A DNA stretch of 64,000 bases from Bacillus sp. DTU_2020_1000418_1_SI_GHA_SEK_038 (GCF_032341175.1 NZ_CP135435.1:62001-126000), one strand, 5' to 3'; positions 29,368-49,643 are shown, counted from the first letter of the stretch. A program made the numbers and translations. The notes: generated by a model not told the origin, from the sequence alone.

Positions 29368-29477
29368 GTCGCTTCTGAGCGACAAGATAGTTCTTTGAAA
29401 ACTGAACGAACAAAAACGTCAACGTTTAACTTTTAGTCTTTTTTTAAAAAGACATTTATGAGCTAATCAACTCACAA
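29368..29477 (+). promoter_or_regulatory. rRNA operon 1 leader with boxA-like antitermination site
   Basis: After a small hairpin (GTCGC/GCGAC) the leader has AGTTCTTTGAAAACTGAAC at 29389-29407, a match to the Bacillus rrn boxA. An identical segment is at 35647-35665, and boxA-like TTGTTCCTTGAAAACTAGA occurs in both 16S-23S spacers (31242, 37389). Confidence 0.7.
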
Positions 29478-34435
<4,958 letters not shown>

Positions 34436-34469
34436 ACATTTAGTATGATTACTCGAATAACTTCTTCAG

Positions 34470-34501
<32 letters not shown>

Positions 34502-34508
34502 AAAATAG

Positions 34509-34626
<118 letters not shown>

Positions 34627-34636
34627 TTTAATAAAT

Positions 34637-34712
34637 GGAGGATTAGCTCAGCTGGGAGAGCATCTGCCTTACAAGCAGAGGGTCGGCGGTTCGATCCCGT
34701 CATCCTCCACCA
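34637..34712 (+). tRNA. tRNA-Val (TAC)
   Basis: 76-nt cloverleaf; acceptor GGAGGAT/ATCCTCC, anticodon loop CTTACAA, encoded CCA. First of nine tRNAs after operon 1. Confidence 0.96.
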
Positions 34713-34716
34713 TGAT

Positions 34717-34869
34717 TATGCCGGCCTAGCTCAATTGGTAGAGGATTTTAAAAGCTTGCAACAACGAAGCTTTACCCCTCGAATGGCAAACTTTTAAAAT
34801 CTGCGGCAAAGACCGCAGGGCTTTGGAGCACATTTATTAGCAGTAACTAAATTAGAGCTAAATATTATA
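34717..34869 (+). pseudogene. Truncated tRNA-Thr 5' half plus hairpin-rich insert
   Basis: Bases 34717-34743 repeat exactly the 27 nt at 34870-34896, i.e. the acceptor 5' strand and D-arm of tRNA-Thr. No anticodon or T-arm follows. Instead 126 nt intervene, with a long stem GATTTTAAAAGCTTGC / GCAAACTTTTAAAATC (34744-34759 and 34786-34801, one mismatch) and a second hairpin CTGCGG/CCGCAG (34801-34818). It cannot fold as a tRNA and looks like a partial duplication or insertion inside the tRNA cluster. Confidence 0.8.
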
Positions 34870-34872
34870 TAT

Positions 34873-34945
<73 letters not shown>

Positions 34946-34964
34946 CTGTTTTTGAAACTTATAC

Positions 34965-35040
34965 GAGCCATTAGCTCAGTCGGTAGAGCATCTGACTTTT
35001 AATCAGAGGGTCGAAGGTTCGAGTCCTTCATGGCTCACCA
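34965..35040 (+). tRNA. tRNA-Lys (TTT)
   Basis: 76 nt with CCA; anticodon loop CTTTTAA. Confidence 0.96.
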
Positions 35041-35049
35041 TTTATATAT

Positions 35050-35131
35050 GCGGGTGTGGCGGAATTGGCAGACGCACCAGACTTAGGATCTGGCGCCGCG
35101 AGGCGTGGGGGTTCGACTCCCTTCACCCGCA
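35050..35131 (+). tRNA. tRNA-Leu (TAG)
   Basis: 82-nt class II tRNA with variable arm, anticodon loop CTTAGGA, CCA not encoded. Confidence 0.94.
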
Positions 35132-35144
35132 TTCATAAAGATAA

Positions 35145-35219
35145 GCGGAAGTAGTTCAGTGGTAGAACACCACCTTGCCAAGGTGGGGGTCGCGGGTTCG
35201 AATCCCGTCTTCCGCTCCA
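35145..35219 (+). tRNA. tRNA-Gly (GCC)
   Basis: 75 nt with CCA; acceptor GCGGAAG, anticodon loop TTGCCAA. Confidence 0.96.
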
Positions 35220-35226
35220 AAAAAAT

Positions 35227-35315
35227 GCCGGGGTGGCGGAACTGGCAGACGCACAGGACTTAAAATCCTGCGGTAGGTGACTACCGTACCGGTTCGATTC
35301 CGGTCCTCGGCACCA
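35227..35315 (+). tRNA. tRNA-Leu (TAA)
   Basis: 89-nt class II tRNA with long variable arm, anticodon loop CTTAAAA, encoded CCA. Confidence 0.95.
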
Positions 35316-35330
35316 TTTAAATTAAAGAAT

Positions 35331-35407
<77 letters not shown>

Positions 35408-35411
35408 TTTT

Positions 35412-35488
35412 CGGGAAGTAGCTCAGCTTGGTAGAGCACTTGGTTTGGGACCAAGGGGTCGCAGGTTCGAATCCTGTCTTCCCGACCA
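35412..35488 (+). tRNA. tRNA-Pro (TGG)
   Basis: 77 nt with CCA; anticodon loop TTTGGGA. Confidence 0.96.
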
Positions 35489-35496
35489 TTATTTTT

Positions 35497-35572
35497 GGGG
35501 CCTTAGCTCAGCTGGGAGAGCGCCTGCCTTGCACGCAGGAGGTCAGCGGTTCGATCCCGCTAGGCTCCACCA
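35497..35572 (+). tRNA. tRNA-Ala (TGC)
   Basis: 76 nt with CCA; anticodon loop CTTGCAC. Last of the cluster; no terminator separates it from the next rrn promoter. Confidence 0.96.
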
Positions 35573-35591
35573 AAAAGATTCAAAAAAGTTA

Positions 35592-35620
35592 TTGACACCG
35601 TTTAAAAAACGTAGTATTAT
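35592..35620 (+). promoter_or_regulatory. rRNA operon 2 promoter
   Basis: TTGACA (35592-35597), 17-bp spacer, TATTAT (35615-35620), beginning 20 bp after tRNA-Ala. The leader and boxA (35647-35665) repeat those of operon 1; only one promoter is seen here. Confidence 0.88.
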
Positions 35621-35735
35621 TGAAAAGTCGCCTTAAGCGACAAGATAGTTCTTTGAAAACTGAACGAACAAAAACGTCAACGTTTAACTTTTAGTCTTTT
35701 TTTAAAAAGACATTTATGAGCTAATCAACTCACAA

Positions 35736-40582
<4,847 letters not shown>

Positions 40583-40616
40583 ACATTTAGTATGATTACT
40601 CGAATAACTTCTTCAG

Positions 40617-40648
<32 letters not shown>

Positions 40649-40655
40649 AAAATAG

Positions 40656-40773
<118 letters not shown>

Positions 40774-40780
40774 AAAAGTA

Positions 40781-40809
40781 AAGAACATCGAATAGATGTT
40801 CTTTTTTTT
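40781..40809 (+). terminator. Intrinsic terminator of the rRNA operons
   Basis: 9-bp perfect stem AAGAACATC/GATGTTCTT (40781-40789, 40795-40803), 5-nt loop and eight Ts. It is the only terminator seen after the tandem rRNA-tRNA unit. Confidence 0.93.
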
Positions 40810-40933
40810 GTACAAAATGCTTATTAAATTATAGGATTGGCTAATATATTTCTTAACTCTTTAGTTAAAATAACAATGCCAAGTAAGAGGAAGTATAGAT
40901 TACAACCCTAAAAATATACGATCCATGAGTGCC

Positions 40934-41017
40934 TCATGACACTCGTTTAACGTATGGCGCCATGAAAATCCGCTCCATAACCATTTCACACCCACAGTTC
41001 TCTATAAATTTCTTCAT
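40934..41017 (-). CDS. Possible 27-residue small protein, unknown
   Basis: The minus strand between the rrn terminator and ctsR carries an ATG (41017-41015) preceded by GGGAGGTGAG (complement of 41018-41027), an excellent SD, and a frame of 27 codons to TGA at 40934. The peptide starts MKKFIENCGCEMVMERIF and has two Cys. It is divergent from ctsR. I do not recognise it, no promoter was identified, and it could be chance. Confidence 0.3.
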   Translation of the reverse strand: MKKFIENCGCEMVMERIFMAPYVKRVS

Positions 41018-41052
41018 CTCACCTCCCATCACCCAAAATTCCACAACCGTAG

Positions 41053-41078
41053 GTTTGAGAACCAAAAAAAGGGGGAAA
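41053..41078 (+). promoter_or_regulatory. Candidate sigma-B promoter of the ctsR operon
   Basis: GTTTGA (41053-41058), 14-bp spacer, GGGAAA (41073-41078), fitting the general-stress consensus GTTTAA / GGGWAW. B. subtilis has a sigma-B promoter at the same place. Confidence 0.65.
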
Positions 41079-41096
41079 ATTAATAACATCTGTTAA

Positions 41097-41125
41097 TTGC
41101 ATCGAATTATATTGTTATGTATAAT
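41097..41125 (+). promoter_or_regulatory. Sigma-A promoter of the ctsR operon
   Basis: TTGCAT (41097-41102), 17-bp spacer, TATAAT (41120-41125). The predicted start near 41132 falls inside the CtsR operator. Confidence 0.85.
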
Positions 41126-41128
41126 TAA

Positions 41129-41145
41129 AGTCAAATATAGTCAAA
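41129..41145 (+). promoter_or_regulatory. CtsR operator
   Basis: AGTCAAA-TAT-AGTCAAA, the direct heptad repeat with 3-bp spacing bound by CtsR; a partial third heptad AGTCAG follows at 41145-41150. It overlaps the sigma-A start site, so binding should block transcription. Confidence 0.92.
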
Positions 41146-41168
41146 GTCAGAATTTGGGGGGAGGAGTA

Positions 41169-41630
41169 TTGAGAAATATCTCAGACATTATTGAAGATTA
41201 TTTAAAACGGGTTTTAGAAATGAGCGAAAGGGAAATTGTTGAAATAAAAAGAAGTGAAATTGCAGATAAATTCCAATGTGTTCCGTCCCAAATTAATTAT
41301 GTTATTAATACGAGATTTACAATTGAAAAAGGCTATGCGGTTGAAAGTAAACGCGGCGGCGGCGGATATATAAGAATTATGAAAGTACAATCACATGACG
41401 ATGCTCATTTAATTGACCAATTATTATCGTTAATTCAAGGGAGGCTGGCCCAGAGCAGTGCAGAGGATGTAATAATCCGACTTGTTGAAGAAGAGATTAT
41501 TACAGAAAGAGAAGCAAAAATAATGTTAAGCGTTATCGACCGCTCTGTCTTGTATATTGATCTCCCTTATCGTGATGAACTCCGCGCAAGAATGCTTAAG
41601 GCCATGTTGACAACGTTAAAATATAAATAG
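41169..41630 (+). CDS. ctsR: Heat-shock repressor CtsR
   Basis: A 153-residue dimeric repressor of clp genes. The N-terminal winged HTH contains IKRSEIADKFQCVPSQINYVINTRFT and the Gly-rich wing RGGGGYIRI that senses heat; the C-terminal half forms the dimer/McsB-contact region (EREAKIMLSVIDRSVLYIDLPYRDELRARMLKAML, read in two blocks). The frame opens at 41097, but TTG 41169 follows GGGGGGAGGAG and gives the family N-terminus. It represses its own operon through the operator at 41129. Confidence 0.95.
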   Translation: MRNISDIIEDYLKRVLEMSEREIVEIKRSEIADKFQCVPSQINYVINTRFTIEKGYAVESKRGGGGYIRIMKVQSHDDAHLIDQLLSLIQGRLAQSSAEDVIIRLVEEEIITEREAKIMLSVIDRSVLYIDLPYRDELRARMLKAMLTTLKYK

Positions 41631-41654
41631 TTAGCAAGCTGGAGAGGTGAAAAC

Positions 41655-42203
41655 ATGATATGTCAAGAATGTAATCAAAGGCCGGCAACGCTTCATTTTA
41701 CGAAAATAGTGAATGGAGAAAAGGCTGAGTATCATTTATGTGAAAAGTGCGCTCAGGAAAAGGGCGATATGTTCATGTTAAGTGGTGCACCTGGTTTTTC
41801 CATTCATAACTTGTTAGCCGGTTTGCTGAATATGGATACGACCTTTCAGAAAACAAAGGAGGATCCATTTAAGCCGGAAGAGATTCTCCAATGTGAACAA
41901 TGTTCCATGACATTTCAGCAATTCATTAAGGTAGGAAGGTTCGGCTGTGCAAATTGTTACCAGGCTTTTGGCGATCAGCTAGAGCCAATATTGAGAAGAC
42001 TGCATAGTGGGAATTCAGTTCATAATGGAAAAATTCCTGCAAGGATTGGAGGAAGCATTCATTTAAGAAAGAGCATTATAGAATTGAAACAAAGCTTAAA
42101 AGACTCCATATCCAAAGAGGAATTTGAAAGGGCAGCTCAAATAAGAGATGAGATTCGATTACTAGAAAGCCAATTGAATTCTAGTCACGAGGGAGGGAAG
42201 TAG
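41655..42203 (+). CDS. mcsA: McsA, zinc-binding activator of arginine kinase McsB
   Basis: A 182-residue protein with two CxxC zinc modules: MICQECNQ / CEKCAQEKG near the N-terminus and CEQCSMTF / GCANCYQAF around residues 78-99. A UVR-type helical hairpin lies at the C-terminus ([20 protein letters not shown]). McsA activates McsB and takes part in metal and heat stress responses. SD GGAGAGGTGA before the ATG. Second gene of the CtsR operon. Confidence 0.94.
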   Translation: MICQECNQRPATLHFTKIVNGEKAEYHLCEKCAQEKGDMFMLSGAPGFSIHNLLAGLLNMDTTFQKTKEDPFKPEEILQCEQCSMTFQQFIKVGRFGCANCYQAFGDQLEPILRRLHSGNSVHNGKIPARIGGSIHLRKSIIELKQSLKDSISKEEFERAAQIRDEIRLLESQLNSSHEGGK

Positions 42204-42205
42204 GC

Positions 42206-43285
42206 TTGTCGCTAGAACGATTCATTAACCAAGCTGTGAGCTCTTGGATGAGTGCTGAAGGACCAGATTCAGATATTATCCTAAGCTCAAGAATTCGGCT
42301 GGCAAGAAATATAAAACAATACAAGTTTCCAACCCTATTTACGAATGACGAAGCCAAGTTAGTGATTCATATGATAAAGGAAAGGATCGAGAACTCTTCT
42401 TTTCCAAAACTAGGGAAATTGGAGCTATTACTGATGGATGATCTCCAACCGCTGCAGAAACGGGTTCTGATGGAAAAGCATTTAATCAGTCCGCATCTAG
42501 CGGAAAATTCCTCTTATGGTGCATGCATTTTATCAGAAAATGAAGAATTAAGCATGATGATTAATGAAGAGGACCATATTCGGATTCAATGCTTATTTCC
42601 TGGATTCCAATTATCAGAGGCTTTGAATATGGCTAATGAAGTGGATGACTGGCTAGAGGAAACAATTGATTATGCATATGATGAAAATGCCGGCTTTTTA
42701 ACAAGCTGCCCAACTAATGTTGGAACAGGATTAAGGGCATCTGTTATGGTTCACTTGCCAGGGCTAGTTCTCACCCAGCAAATGAATAGAATCATACCAG
42801 CTATTAATCAATTGGGGTTAGTTGTTAGAGGAATTTACGGTGAAGGCAGCGAAGCTTTAGGGAACATCTTTCAGGTGTCTAATCAAATCACTCTTGGCAA
42901 ATCGGAAAAGGATATTGTTGAAGATTTAAAGAGTGTGGTCAGTCAGCTAATTTCACAAGAAAGATCAGCTAGAGAAGCATTAGCGAAAACTTCTAACATA
43001 CAATTAGAAGATAGAGTCTTCCGCTCTTATGGGATCTTATCAAACTGCCGGATTATTGAATCTAAGGAAGCTGCTAGATGTTTATCAGATGTCCGGCTTG
43101 GAATTGATATGAAATATCTAAAAAATATTTCCAAGAACATTTTAAATGAATTAATGATCCTGACGCAGCCAGGTTTTCTACAGCAGTATGCAGGAGGTCC
43201 GTTAAGACCTCATGAACGGGATATTCGCCGGGCGTCATTAATAAGGGAAAGAATGAAAATGGAAAAAGAAGAGACAGGAGGATGA
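42206..43285 (+). CDS. mcsB: Protein arginine kinase McsB
   Basis: A 359-residue guanido-kinase-fold enzyme that phosphorylates arginines, marking proteins for ClpCP and inactivating CtsR. Visible signatures: [28 protein letters not shown], the catalytic-Cys segment [18 protein letters not shown], and the C-terminal pArg-binding RDIRR. The TTG start is 2 bp after the mcsA stop with GAGGGAGGGAAG as SD. Confidence 0.95.
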   Translation: MSLERFINQAVSSWMSAEGPDSDIILSSRIRLARNIKQYKFPTLFTNDEAKLVIHMIKERIENSSFPKLGKLELLLMDDLQPLQKRVLMEKHLISPHLAENSSYGACILSENEELSMMINEEDHIRIQCLFPGFQLSEALNMANEVDDWLEETIDYAYDENAGFLTSCPTNVGTGLRASVMVHLPGLVLTQQMNRIIPAINQLGLVVRGIYGEGSEALGNIFQVSNQITLGKSEKDIVEDLKSVVSQLISQERSAREALAKTSNIQLEDRVFRSYGILSNCRIIESKEAARCLSDVRLGIDMKYLKNISKNILNELMILTQPGFLQQYAGGPLRPHERDIRRASLIRERMKMEKEETGG

Positions 43286-43289
43286 GAAT

Positions 43290-45737
43290 ATGATGTTCGG
43301 TCGTTTTACAGAGAGAGCACAAAAGGTATTAGCTTTAGCTCAAGAGGAAGCCATTCGTTTAGGTCATAATAATATTGGAACAGAACATATTTTGCTTGGT
43401 CTTGTACGAGAAGGAGAAGGAATTGCTGCGAAGGCTCTGCATGCACTAGGCTTAGGTTCGGAAAAAATCCAAAAGGAAGTTGAGAACTTAATCGGCAGAG
43501 GGCAGGATGCATCACAGACGATTCACTACACGCCTAGAGCTAAGAAAGTAATTGAACTTTCCATGGATGAAGCACGGAAATTAGGCCATTCCTATGTAGG
43601 GACAGAGCATATCCTCCTTGGCCTCATTCGTGAAGGGGAAGGCGTTGCTGCAAGGGTACTTAACAATCTTGGTGTCAGTCTAAATAAAGCTAGGCAACAA
43701 GTGTTGCAGCTATTAGGAAGCAATGAGTCCGGCGGTCATCAAGGATCTTCGGCAAGTGCGAATACCCCTACACTTGATGGCTTGGCAAGAGACTTAACAG
43801 CCATTGCCAGAGAAGGAAGTTTGGATCCGGTAATCGGACGCGGCAAGGAAATTCAGCGTGTAATTGAAGTATTAAGCCGCCGTACAAAAAACAACCCAGT
43901 TCTCATCGGGGAGCCAGGCGTAGGAAAAACGGCTATAGCAGAAGGCTTAGCACAGCAAATTATTAATAACGAAGTACCAGAAACTCTCCGTGATAAGCGG
44001 GTCATGACCCTTGATATGGGTACCGTTGTTGCGGGAACAAAATATCGTGGTGAATTTGAAGACCGTCTAAAGAAGGTTATGGATGAAATTCGCCAGGCAG
44101 GCAATATTATTTTATTCATTGACGAGCTTCATACCTTAATTGGAGCTGGTGGAGCAGAAGGCGCCATTGATGCTTCGAATATCCTGAAACCTTCTCTTGC
44201 CCGAGGAGAGTTGCAATGTATTGGAGCAACTACACTAGATGAATACCGCAAATATATTGAAAAAGATGCGGCATTAGAAAGACGTTTTCAGCCAATTACC
44301 GTTGATGAGCCAACAGCAGATGAATCTGTACAAATTTTACAAGGACTTAGAGATCGGTATGAGGCACATCACCGTGTAACCATTACAGATGCAGCTATTG
44401 ATGCAGCAGTGAAGCTATCCGATCGTTACATTTCCGATCGTTTCCTTCCAGACAAAGCGATTGATTTAATTGATGAAGCTGGGTCAAAGGTAAGACTGCG
44501 TTCTTATACAACTCCTCCTAATCTAAAAGAATTAGAGCTAAAGCTAGAAGATGTCCGCAAAGAAAAGGATGCAGCTGTCCAAAGTCAGGAGTTCGAAAAG
44601 GCTGCTTCTTTAAGAGATACGGAACAGCGTCTTCGTGAACAGTTAGAGGAGACAAAGAAATCTTGGAAGGAAAAGCAGGGCAAGGAAAACAGTGAGGTTA
44701 CGGTTGAAGACATTGCAAGCGTAGTGTCCAGCTGGACGGGAATTCCTGTTTCGAAGCTCGCTCAGACAGAGACGCAAAAGCTGCTTAACCTTGAGGAAAT
44801 TTTACACTCAAGAGTTATTGGTCAAGAGGAAGCAGTTAAAGCGATTTCCAAAGCAGTTCGCCGTGCTAGAGCCGGATTAAAGGATCCAAAAAGGCCAATT
44901 GGTTCATTTGTATTCCTTGGACCAACAGGTGTGGGAAAAACGGAGCTCGCCCGTGCGCTTGCTGAATCTATGTTTGGCGATGAAGATGCAATGATCCGCA
45001 TTGATATGTCCGAATACATGGAGAAGCATTCAACATCCAGACTAGTAGGATCCCCTCCAGGCTATGTTGGATATGAGGAAGGCGGACAGTTAACGGAAAA
45101 AGTCCGCAGAAAACCTTATTCTGTCGTCCTGCTAGATGAAATTGAAAAAGCACATCCAGATGTATTTAATATTCTATTGCAAGTATTAGAGGATGGCCGC
45201 TTAACAGATTCTAAGGGAAGAACAGTAGACTTCCGGAACACCGTCTTAATTATGACCTCCAACGTTGGGGCGGAAGCCTTGAGACGTAATAAATATGTTG
45301 GATTTAACATTCAAGATGGAGAACAGGATTACAAGGATATGAAAGGCAAGGTCATGGAGGAGCTGAAGAAATCATTCCGTCCAGAATTCCTTAACCGTAT
45401 TGATGAAATCATTGTTTTCCATGCATTAGAGAAAAAGCATCTGCAAGAAATCGTGACACTTATGTCTGATCAATTAACAAAACGATTAAGAGAACAGGAT
45501 ATAAATCTCGAATTAACAGATGCAGCGAAGGAGAAAATTGCTGAGGAAGGCTATGATCCTGAGTATGGAGCTAGGCCTATTCGCAGAGCTATTCAAAAGC
45601 ACATCGAGGACCGATTATCTGAGGAATTGTTAAAAGGTACTGTATTAACGGGCCAGGGCATTGTCATTGATGTCAAGGATGGGGAATTTGTAGTGGAAAC
45701 AGCAAAAGAAAAGCCAGCTGCAACCTTACAAAAATAA
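43290..45737 (+). CDS. clpC: AAA+ unfoldase ClpC
   Basis: An 815-residue Hsp100 ATPase that feeds arginine-phosphorylated proteins to ClpP. The order is: N-domain of two ClpN repeats ([16 protein letters not shown] and [17 protein letters not shown]), AAA-1 with Walker [10 protein letters not shown], an M-domain with UVR-like [21 protein letters not shown]-2 with Walker [10 protein letters not shown], and the D2-small domain. The pattern KYVGFN after [11 protein letters not shown] contains the expected ClpP-binding loop region. ATG 4 bp after mcsB; SD GGAGGATGA overlaps the mcsB stop. Confidence 0.96.
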   Translation: MMFGRFTERAQKVLALAQEEAIRLGHNNIGTEHILLGLVREGEGIAAKALHALGLGSEKIQKEVENLIGRGQDASQTIHYTPRAKKVIELSMDEARKLGHSYVGTEHILLGLIREGEGVAARVLNNLGVSLNKARQQVLQLLGSNESGGHQGSSASANTPTLDGLARDLTAIAREGSLDPVIGRGKEIQRVIEVLSRRTKNNPVLIGEPGVGKTAIAEGLAQQIINNEVPETLRDKRVMTLDMGTVVAGTKYRGEFEDRLKKVMDEIRQAGNIILFIDELHTLIGAGGAEGAIDASNILKPSLARGELQCIGATTLDEYRKYIEKDAALERRFQPITVDEPTADESVQILQGLRDRYEAHHRVTITDAAIDAAVKLSDRYISDRFLPDKAIDLIDEAGSKVRLRSYTTPPNLKELELKLEDVRKEKDAAVQSQEFEKAASLRDTEQRLREQLEETKKSWKEKQGKENSEVTVEDIASVVSSWTGIPVSKLAQTETQKLLNLEEILHSRVIGQEEAVKAISKAVRRARAGLKDPKRPIGSFVFLGPTGVGKTELARALAESMFGDEDAMIRIDMSEYMEKHSTSRLVGSPPGYVGYEEGGQLTEKVRRKPYSVVLLDEIEKAHPDVFNILLQVLEDGRLTDSKGRTVDFRNTVLIMTSNVGAEALRRNKYVGFNIQDGEQDYKDMKGKVMEELKKSFRPEFLNRIDEIIVFHALEKKHLQEIVTLMSDQLTKRLREQDINLELTDAAKEKIAEEGYDPEYGARPIRRAIQKHIEDRLSEELLKGTVLTGQGIVIDVKDGEFVVETAKEKPAATLQK

Positions 45738-45767
45738 TGAGTCTATTCAAATGGCCTAATGGAATTC

Positions 45768-45802
45768 AAGAGGGTGCACGTAAGAGCGTGTGCCTTCTTT
45801 GT
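45768..45802 (+). terminator. Strong hairpin between clpC and radA, possible partial terminator
   Basis: 13-bp stem (45768-45780 with 45787-45799, three G-T pairs, 6-nt loop). The T-tract is short, so it may only attenuate transcription into radA. Confidence 0.5.
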
Positions 45803-45860
45803 ACTTAATAGTGAGATAATCAAGCGATTTTCAAATAAAAAGAAAGAGGAAGAAACTAGA

Positions 45861-47240
45861 ATGGCCAAAAGAAAAACAAAGTTTATGTGTCAGGAATGCG
45901 GATACGAATCTCCAAAGTGGATGGGAAAGTGCCCGGGCTGCGGTGTTTGGAATAAGATGGTGGAGGAAGTGGAGAAAGCAGCTGGTATGAGGAGAGGAGC
46001 CTTCGCACACTCACAGGGCTCGGCCATCCTTTCAAAAGCAACACCCATTACCTCTATAGAAACTGTAAGCGAGCCTCGAATTTACACAGACTTGAATGAA
46101 TTAAATAGAGTTCTTGGTGGAGGAATTGTCAGGGGCTCGTTAGTGCTGATTGGCGGTGATCCAGGGATTGGAAAATCGACCTTGCTGCTCCAGGTCTCTT
46201 CTCAATTAGCTAATAAAAATCATTCTGTCTTATATATTTCCGGTGAGGAATCCATGAGGCAGACGAAATTACGTGCGGACCGATTAGGGGTTGCTTCCGA
46301 ACATTTACTCGTTTATTCGGAAACAAGTCTCGATGAAATTAGCCGCACGATTGAAAGTGTCAATCCTAGCTTTGTCATTGTCGACTCCATCCAGACGATT
46401 TTCCACCCAGAAGTCACCTCTGCTCCAGGCAGTGTCTCTCAAGTAAGAGAGTGTACGGCGGAGCTAATGAGAATTGGGAAGACGAAAGGTATTGCCATTT
46501 TTATTGTCGGGCATGTTACAAAGGAAGGCTCGATTGCAGGACCAAGATTATTGGAGCATATGGTAGATACAGTTCTTTACTTTGAAGGTGAGCGTCATCA
46601 TACATACCGAATTTTACGAGCGGTCAAGAATCGATTTGGCTCCACGAACGAGATGGGGATCTTCGAAATGAAAGAGTTTGGGTTAGAGGAAGTGGAAAAT
46701 CCATCAGAAATTTTCCTAGAAGAACGATCCCAAGGGGCAGCTGGTTCAACCGTAGTAGCTTCAATGGAGGGTACTCGTCCAGTCCTTGTAGAAATTCAGG
46801 CTCTTATTTCACCAACAAGCTTTGGAAATCCCCGAAGAATGGCAACCGGAATTGATCATAATCGAGTCCCGCTTTTAATGGCAGTCCTAGAAAAGCGAGT
46901 AGGCATGCTATTGCAGAACCAAGATGCTTATCTAAAGGTTGCTGGGGGAGTTAAGCTGGATGAGCCGGCTATCGACTTGGCAGTTGCCGTCAGCATCGCT
47001 TCTAGCTTTCGTGACAAGCCGACAAGAGCTACTGACTGCATTATAGGTGAAGTGGGTCTTACAGGTGAGGTCAGAAGGGTATCAAGGATAGAGCAGCGTG
47101 TTCAGGAGGCAGCTAAGTTAGGGTTTGAACGTGTGATTTTACCTGCTAATAACCTAGGGGGCTGGTCTGGGCCGAAGGGGATTGAGCTTGTAGGTGTTAG
47201 TTCTGTCAGCGAAGCGTTAAAAGCAACTTTAGGAGGTTAG
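45861..47240 (+). CDS. radA: DNA repair/recombination helicase RadA (Sms)
   Basis: A 459-residue protein that drives branch migration during recombination. The zinc finger [18 protein letters not shown] opens the protein; a RecA-like ATPase follows with Walker [11 protein letters not shown] and the RadA-specific KNRFG motif ([12 protein letters not shown]); the C-terminal Lon-like domain includes [20 protein letters not shown]. The frame continues upstream to 45759, but that portion crosses the hairpin and lacks similarity; ATG 45861 has GAGGA upstream and gives the canonical length. Confidence 0.95.
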   Translation: MAKRKTKFMCQECGYESPKWMGKCPGCGVWNKMVEEVEKAAGMRRGAFAHSQGSAILSKATPITSIETVSEPRIYTDLNELNRVLGGGIVRGSLVLIGGDPGIGKSTLLLQVSSQLANKNHSVLYISGEESMRQTKLRADRLGVASEHLLVYSETSLDEISRTIESVNPSFVIVDSIQTIFHPEVTSAPGSVSQVRECTAELMRIGKTKGIAIFIVGHVTKEGSIAGPRLLEHMVDTVLYFEGERHHTYRILRAVKNRFGSTNEMGIFEMKEFGLEEVENPSEIFLEERSQGAAGSTVVASMEGTRPVLVEIQALISPTSFGNPRRMATGIDHNRVPLLMAVLEKRVGMLLQNQDAYLKVAGGVKLDEPAIDLAVAVSIASSFRDKPTRATDCIIGEVGLTGEVRRVSRIEQRVQEAAKLGFERVILPANNLGGWSGPKGIELVGVSSVSEALKATLGG

Positions 47241-47243
47241 AAA

Positions 47244-48317
47244 ATGGAAATAAAAAAGCTTGGTGAAAAAACGATGAGTGAAATTCTGCAATTTATGGCC
47301 CCGGGTACGCCGATTCGGGAAGGAATCGATAATGTACTAAGAGCAAATACGGGAGGCTTAATTGTTTTAGGAAGTAAGGAGAAAATTACACATATCGTTG
47401 ATGGGGGCTTTCAAATAAATGCTCCTTTTTCGCCAAGCTATTTATATGAGTTAGCCAAAATGGACGGCGCGATCATATTAAATCAAGAAGGAAATAATAT
47501 TTTGATTGCTAATGCTCAATTAGCACCAGATCCAAGTATTCCATCATCAGAAACAGGTATGCGTCACAGAACGGCAGAAAGGGTAGCAAAGCAAACGGGA
47601 GAGCTCGTCATTGCTATTTCACAAAGACGGAATGTCATCACTCTTTATAAGGGACACTTTCGCTATGCACTTAGGGATATCGGGGTTATTTTGACGAAAG
47701 CGAATGTAGCCTTACAAACTCTTGAAAAATACAAGGTTGTTTTAGAAGAGGATATTTCTAATTTAAGTGTGTTGGAATTTGAAGAACTTGTAACCTACAG
47801 TGATATATTAAATGTATTTCACAGCATTGAAATGGTCCTAAGAATAAAGAATGAATTATTAACTTATTTAAACGAGCTTGGGATAGAAGGAAGGCTCATT
47901 CGCTTACAAATGAACGAGCTTTTAGAGGATATTGAGAGAGAAATAGATTTAATTATCAAGGATTACGCCCATTTAAAGGACATTCGGACAAAGGAAATGT
48001 TTGACAAATTACAGGAGATGTCTGTCGGGAAGATGCTGGAAGACTCTGTTATCTTAAAGCTATTAGGATATAACGGATATGTTCATACAGAGGAATTTAG
48101 ATGTCCCCGGGGCTATCGGATGTTGTCGAAAATCCCAAGGTTGCCTCCTGTTATTATTGAAAATTTGATTCTTCGGTTTATGGATCTCCCAGCGATTGTT
48201 GCTGCATCTGTAGAGGAATTAGATGAGGTTGAAGGAATTGGAGAAGTGAGAGCAAAGAAAATTAAAGAAGGACTAAAGCTGATAAAAAAACAGCTTTTAG
48301 CAGATCGTCAGCTTTAA
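47244..48317 (+). CDS. disA: DNA integrity scanning diadenylate cyclase DisA
   Basis: A 357-residue enzyme that makes c-di-AMP from two ATP and pauses at branched DNA. The N-terminal DAC domain has the catalytic motifs KMDGAIIL (DGA) and [11 protein letters not shown] (RHR); a helical linker leads to a C-terminal HhH DNA-binding domain ([20 protein letters not shown]). ATG 3 bp after radA with SD GGAGGTTAG. RadA modulates DisA in B. subtilis, consistent with the adjacency. Confidence 0.96.
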   Translation: MEIKKLGEKTMSEILQFMAPGTPIREGIDNVLRANTGGLIVLGSKEKITHIVDGGFQINAPFSPSYLYELAKMDGAIILNQEGNNILIANAQLAPDPSIPSSETGMRHRTAERVAKQTGELVIAISQRRNVITLYKGHFRYALRDIGVILTKANVALQTLEKYKVVLEEDISNLSVLEFEELVTYSDILNVFHSIEMVLRIKNELLTYLNELGIEGRLIRLQMNELLEDIEREIDLIIKDYAHLKDIRTKEMFDKLQEMSVGKMLEDSVILKLLGYNGYVHTEEFRCPRGYRMLSKIPRLPPVIIENLILRFMDLPAIVAASVEELDEVEGIGEVRAKKIKEGLKLIKKQLLADRQL

Positions 48318-48514
48318 GTGACCATTGAACTATATATGCTGTTGTGATAAAATTATCAGTTATTTGTTTTATTTGACACTTTATTATGAATGGTGCTACC
48401 CTTGTTTGTATATAGAATCATCTTTTTTCTTATCTGTATTTTAATATAATTTTTCCCGTTCAAAAGGTTTCAATTTATAAAATTTGTTTATAATGAATAA
48501 AAGGAGGTGAAGGT

Positions 48515-49597
48515 ATGTTAAAACGTATTGTTCAAGCATGCTTTCTGATAATCGGGATTACGCTTGGGATATTTCTCATTCCCGAACTATTAATATTAAT
48601 ATCCCTGGATGATGTTGCACTACTAAATAATCCATATGTATCCGCCTTGTTTGGTGCCATTATTTTTTATCTTATTTCTTTTTTGGCGGTTGATCATGTT
48701 GTAAATGTTGTCAAATGGGTGGAAGAATCGCTTGTAAAAGCACCCATAACCGATATTATCTTTGGAAGCGTTGGCTTAGTTTTTGGTTTGATTATTGCCT
48801 TTTTAATTGGATATGCGTTAACAACCATTGAAGTTCCTGTCTTAAATACTGTTGCTCCTATTGTGTTAACCCTTATATTTGGTTATTTAGGTTTTCAGGT
48901 GGGCTTTAAAAAGCGTGATGAGCTTCTAACCTTATTTTCAAACAGAAAGAAGAAGAATACAGAAGAAGAAACAGAGGCTCCACCGAAAAATGTGTTGAAA
49001 TTATTGGATACAAGTGTCATTATTGATGGCAGAATTGCTGATATTTGCCAAACTGGGTTTCTAGAAGGAACCATTGTCATCCCGCAGTTTGTTCTGGAAG
49101 AATTACAGCATATTGCTGACTCTTCTGATGTATTAAAGCGGAATAGAGGACGAAGAGGTCTCGATATTCTAAACCGGATTCAGAAAGAGCTTTCGATTAA
49201 AGTAGAGATATATGAAGGTGACTTTGAAGAGATTCAGGAAGTAGATAGTAAGCTGGTGAAGCTTGCAAAAGTAACGAACGGAATTGTTGTTACAAATGAT
49301 TTTAATTTAAATAAAGTTTGCGAATTCCAAGGGGTTTCTGTCTTAAATATTAATGACTTAGCAAATGCGGTAAAACCAGTCGTTCTTCCCGGTGAAGAAA
49401 TGAAAGTACAGGTCATTAAGGATGGCAAGGAGCAAAACCAAGGAATTGCTTATTTGGATGATGGTACGATGATCGTTGTTGAGGATGGACGGGATTACAT
49501 CGGCAAGCATATTGATGTTCTTGTTACAAGTGTACTGCAAACCTCAGCTGGCCGGATGATATTTGCAAAACCGAAGCTATTAGAAAAAGCATTATAA
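48515..49597 (+). CDS. yacL: Membrane-bound PIN-TRAM domain protein YacL
   Basis: A 360-residue protein: about four membrane segments in the first 125 residues, a PIN nuclease-like domain ([15 protein letters not shown], later [10 protein letters not shown] with conserved acidic residues) and a C-terminal TRAM RNA-binding domain (from about residue 290, [32 protein letters not shown] in blocks). It is probably a membrane-associated ribonuclease; no substrate is known to me. SD AAAAGGAGGTGAAGG. The 197-bp gap upstream has a perfect TTGACA (48373-48378) with only a weak -10 (TACCCT), so a separate promoter is possible. Confidence 0.88.
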   Translation: MLKRIVQACFLIIGITLGIFLIPELLILISLDDVALLNNPYVSALFGAIIFYLISFLAVDHVVNVVKWVEESLVKAPITDIIFGSVGLVFGLIIAFLIGYALTTIEVPVLNTVAPIVLTLIFGYLGFQVGFKKRDELLTLFSNRKKKNTEEETEAPPKNVLKLLDTSVIIDGRIADICQTGFLEGTIVIPQFVLEELQHIADSSDVLKRNRGRRGLDILNRIQKELSIKVEIYEGDFEEIQEVDSKLVKLAKVTNGIVVTNDFNLNKVCEFQGVSVLNINDLANAVKPVVLPGEEMKVQVIKDGKEQNQGIAYLDDGTMIVVEDGRDYIGKHIDVLVTSVLQTSAGRMIFAKPKLLEKAL

Positions 49598-49643
49598 CGA
49601 TAAGAATTAGCTTATTATTTAGGGAGATTGGGGTTTGTTTATA

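Noticed and set aside
43290-45737. Long minus-strand ORFs within clpC and other genes
   Set aside because: Antisense shadows in well-conserved coding regions without SD sequences.
45759-45860. Upstream extension of RadA
   Set aside because: Runs through the clpC-radA hairpin and lacks RadA similarity; ATG 45861 has an SD and gives normal length.
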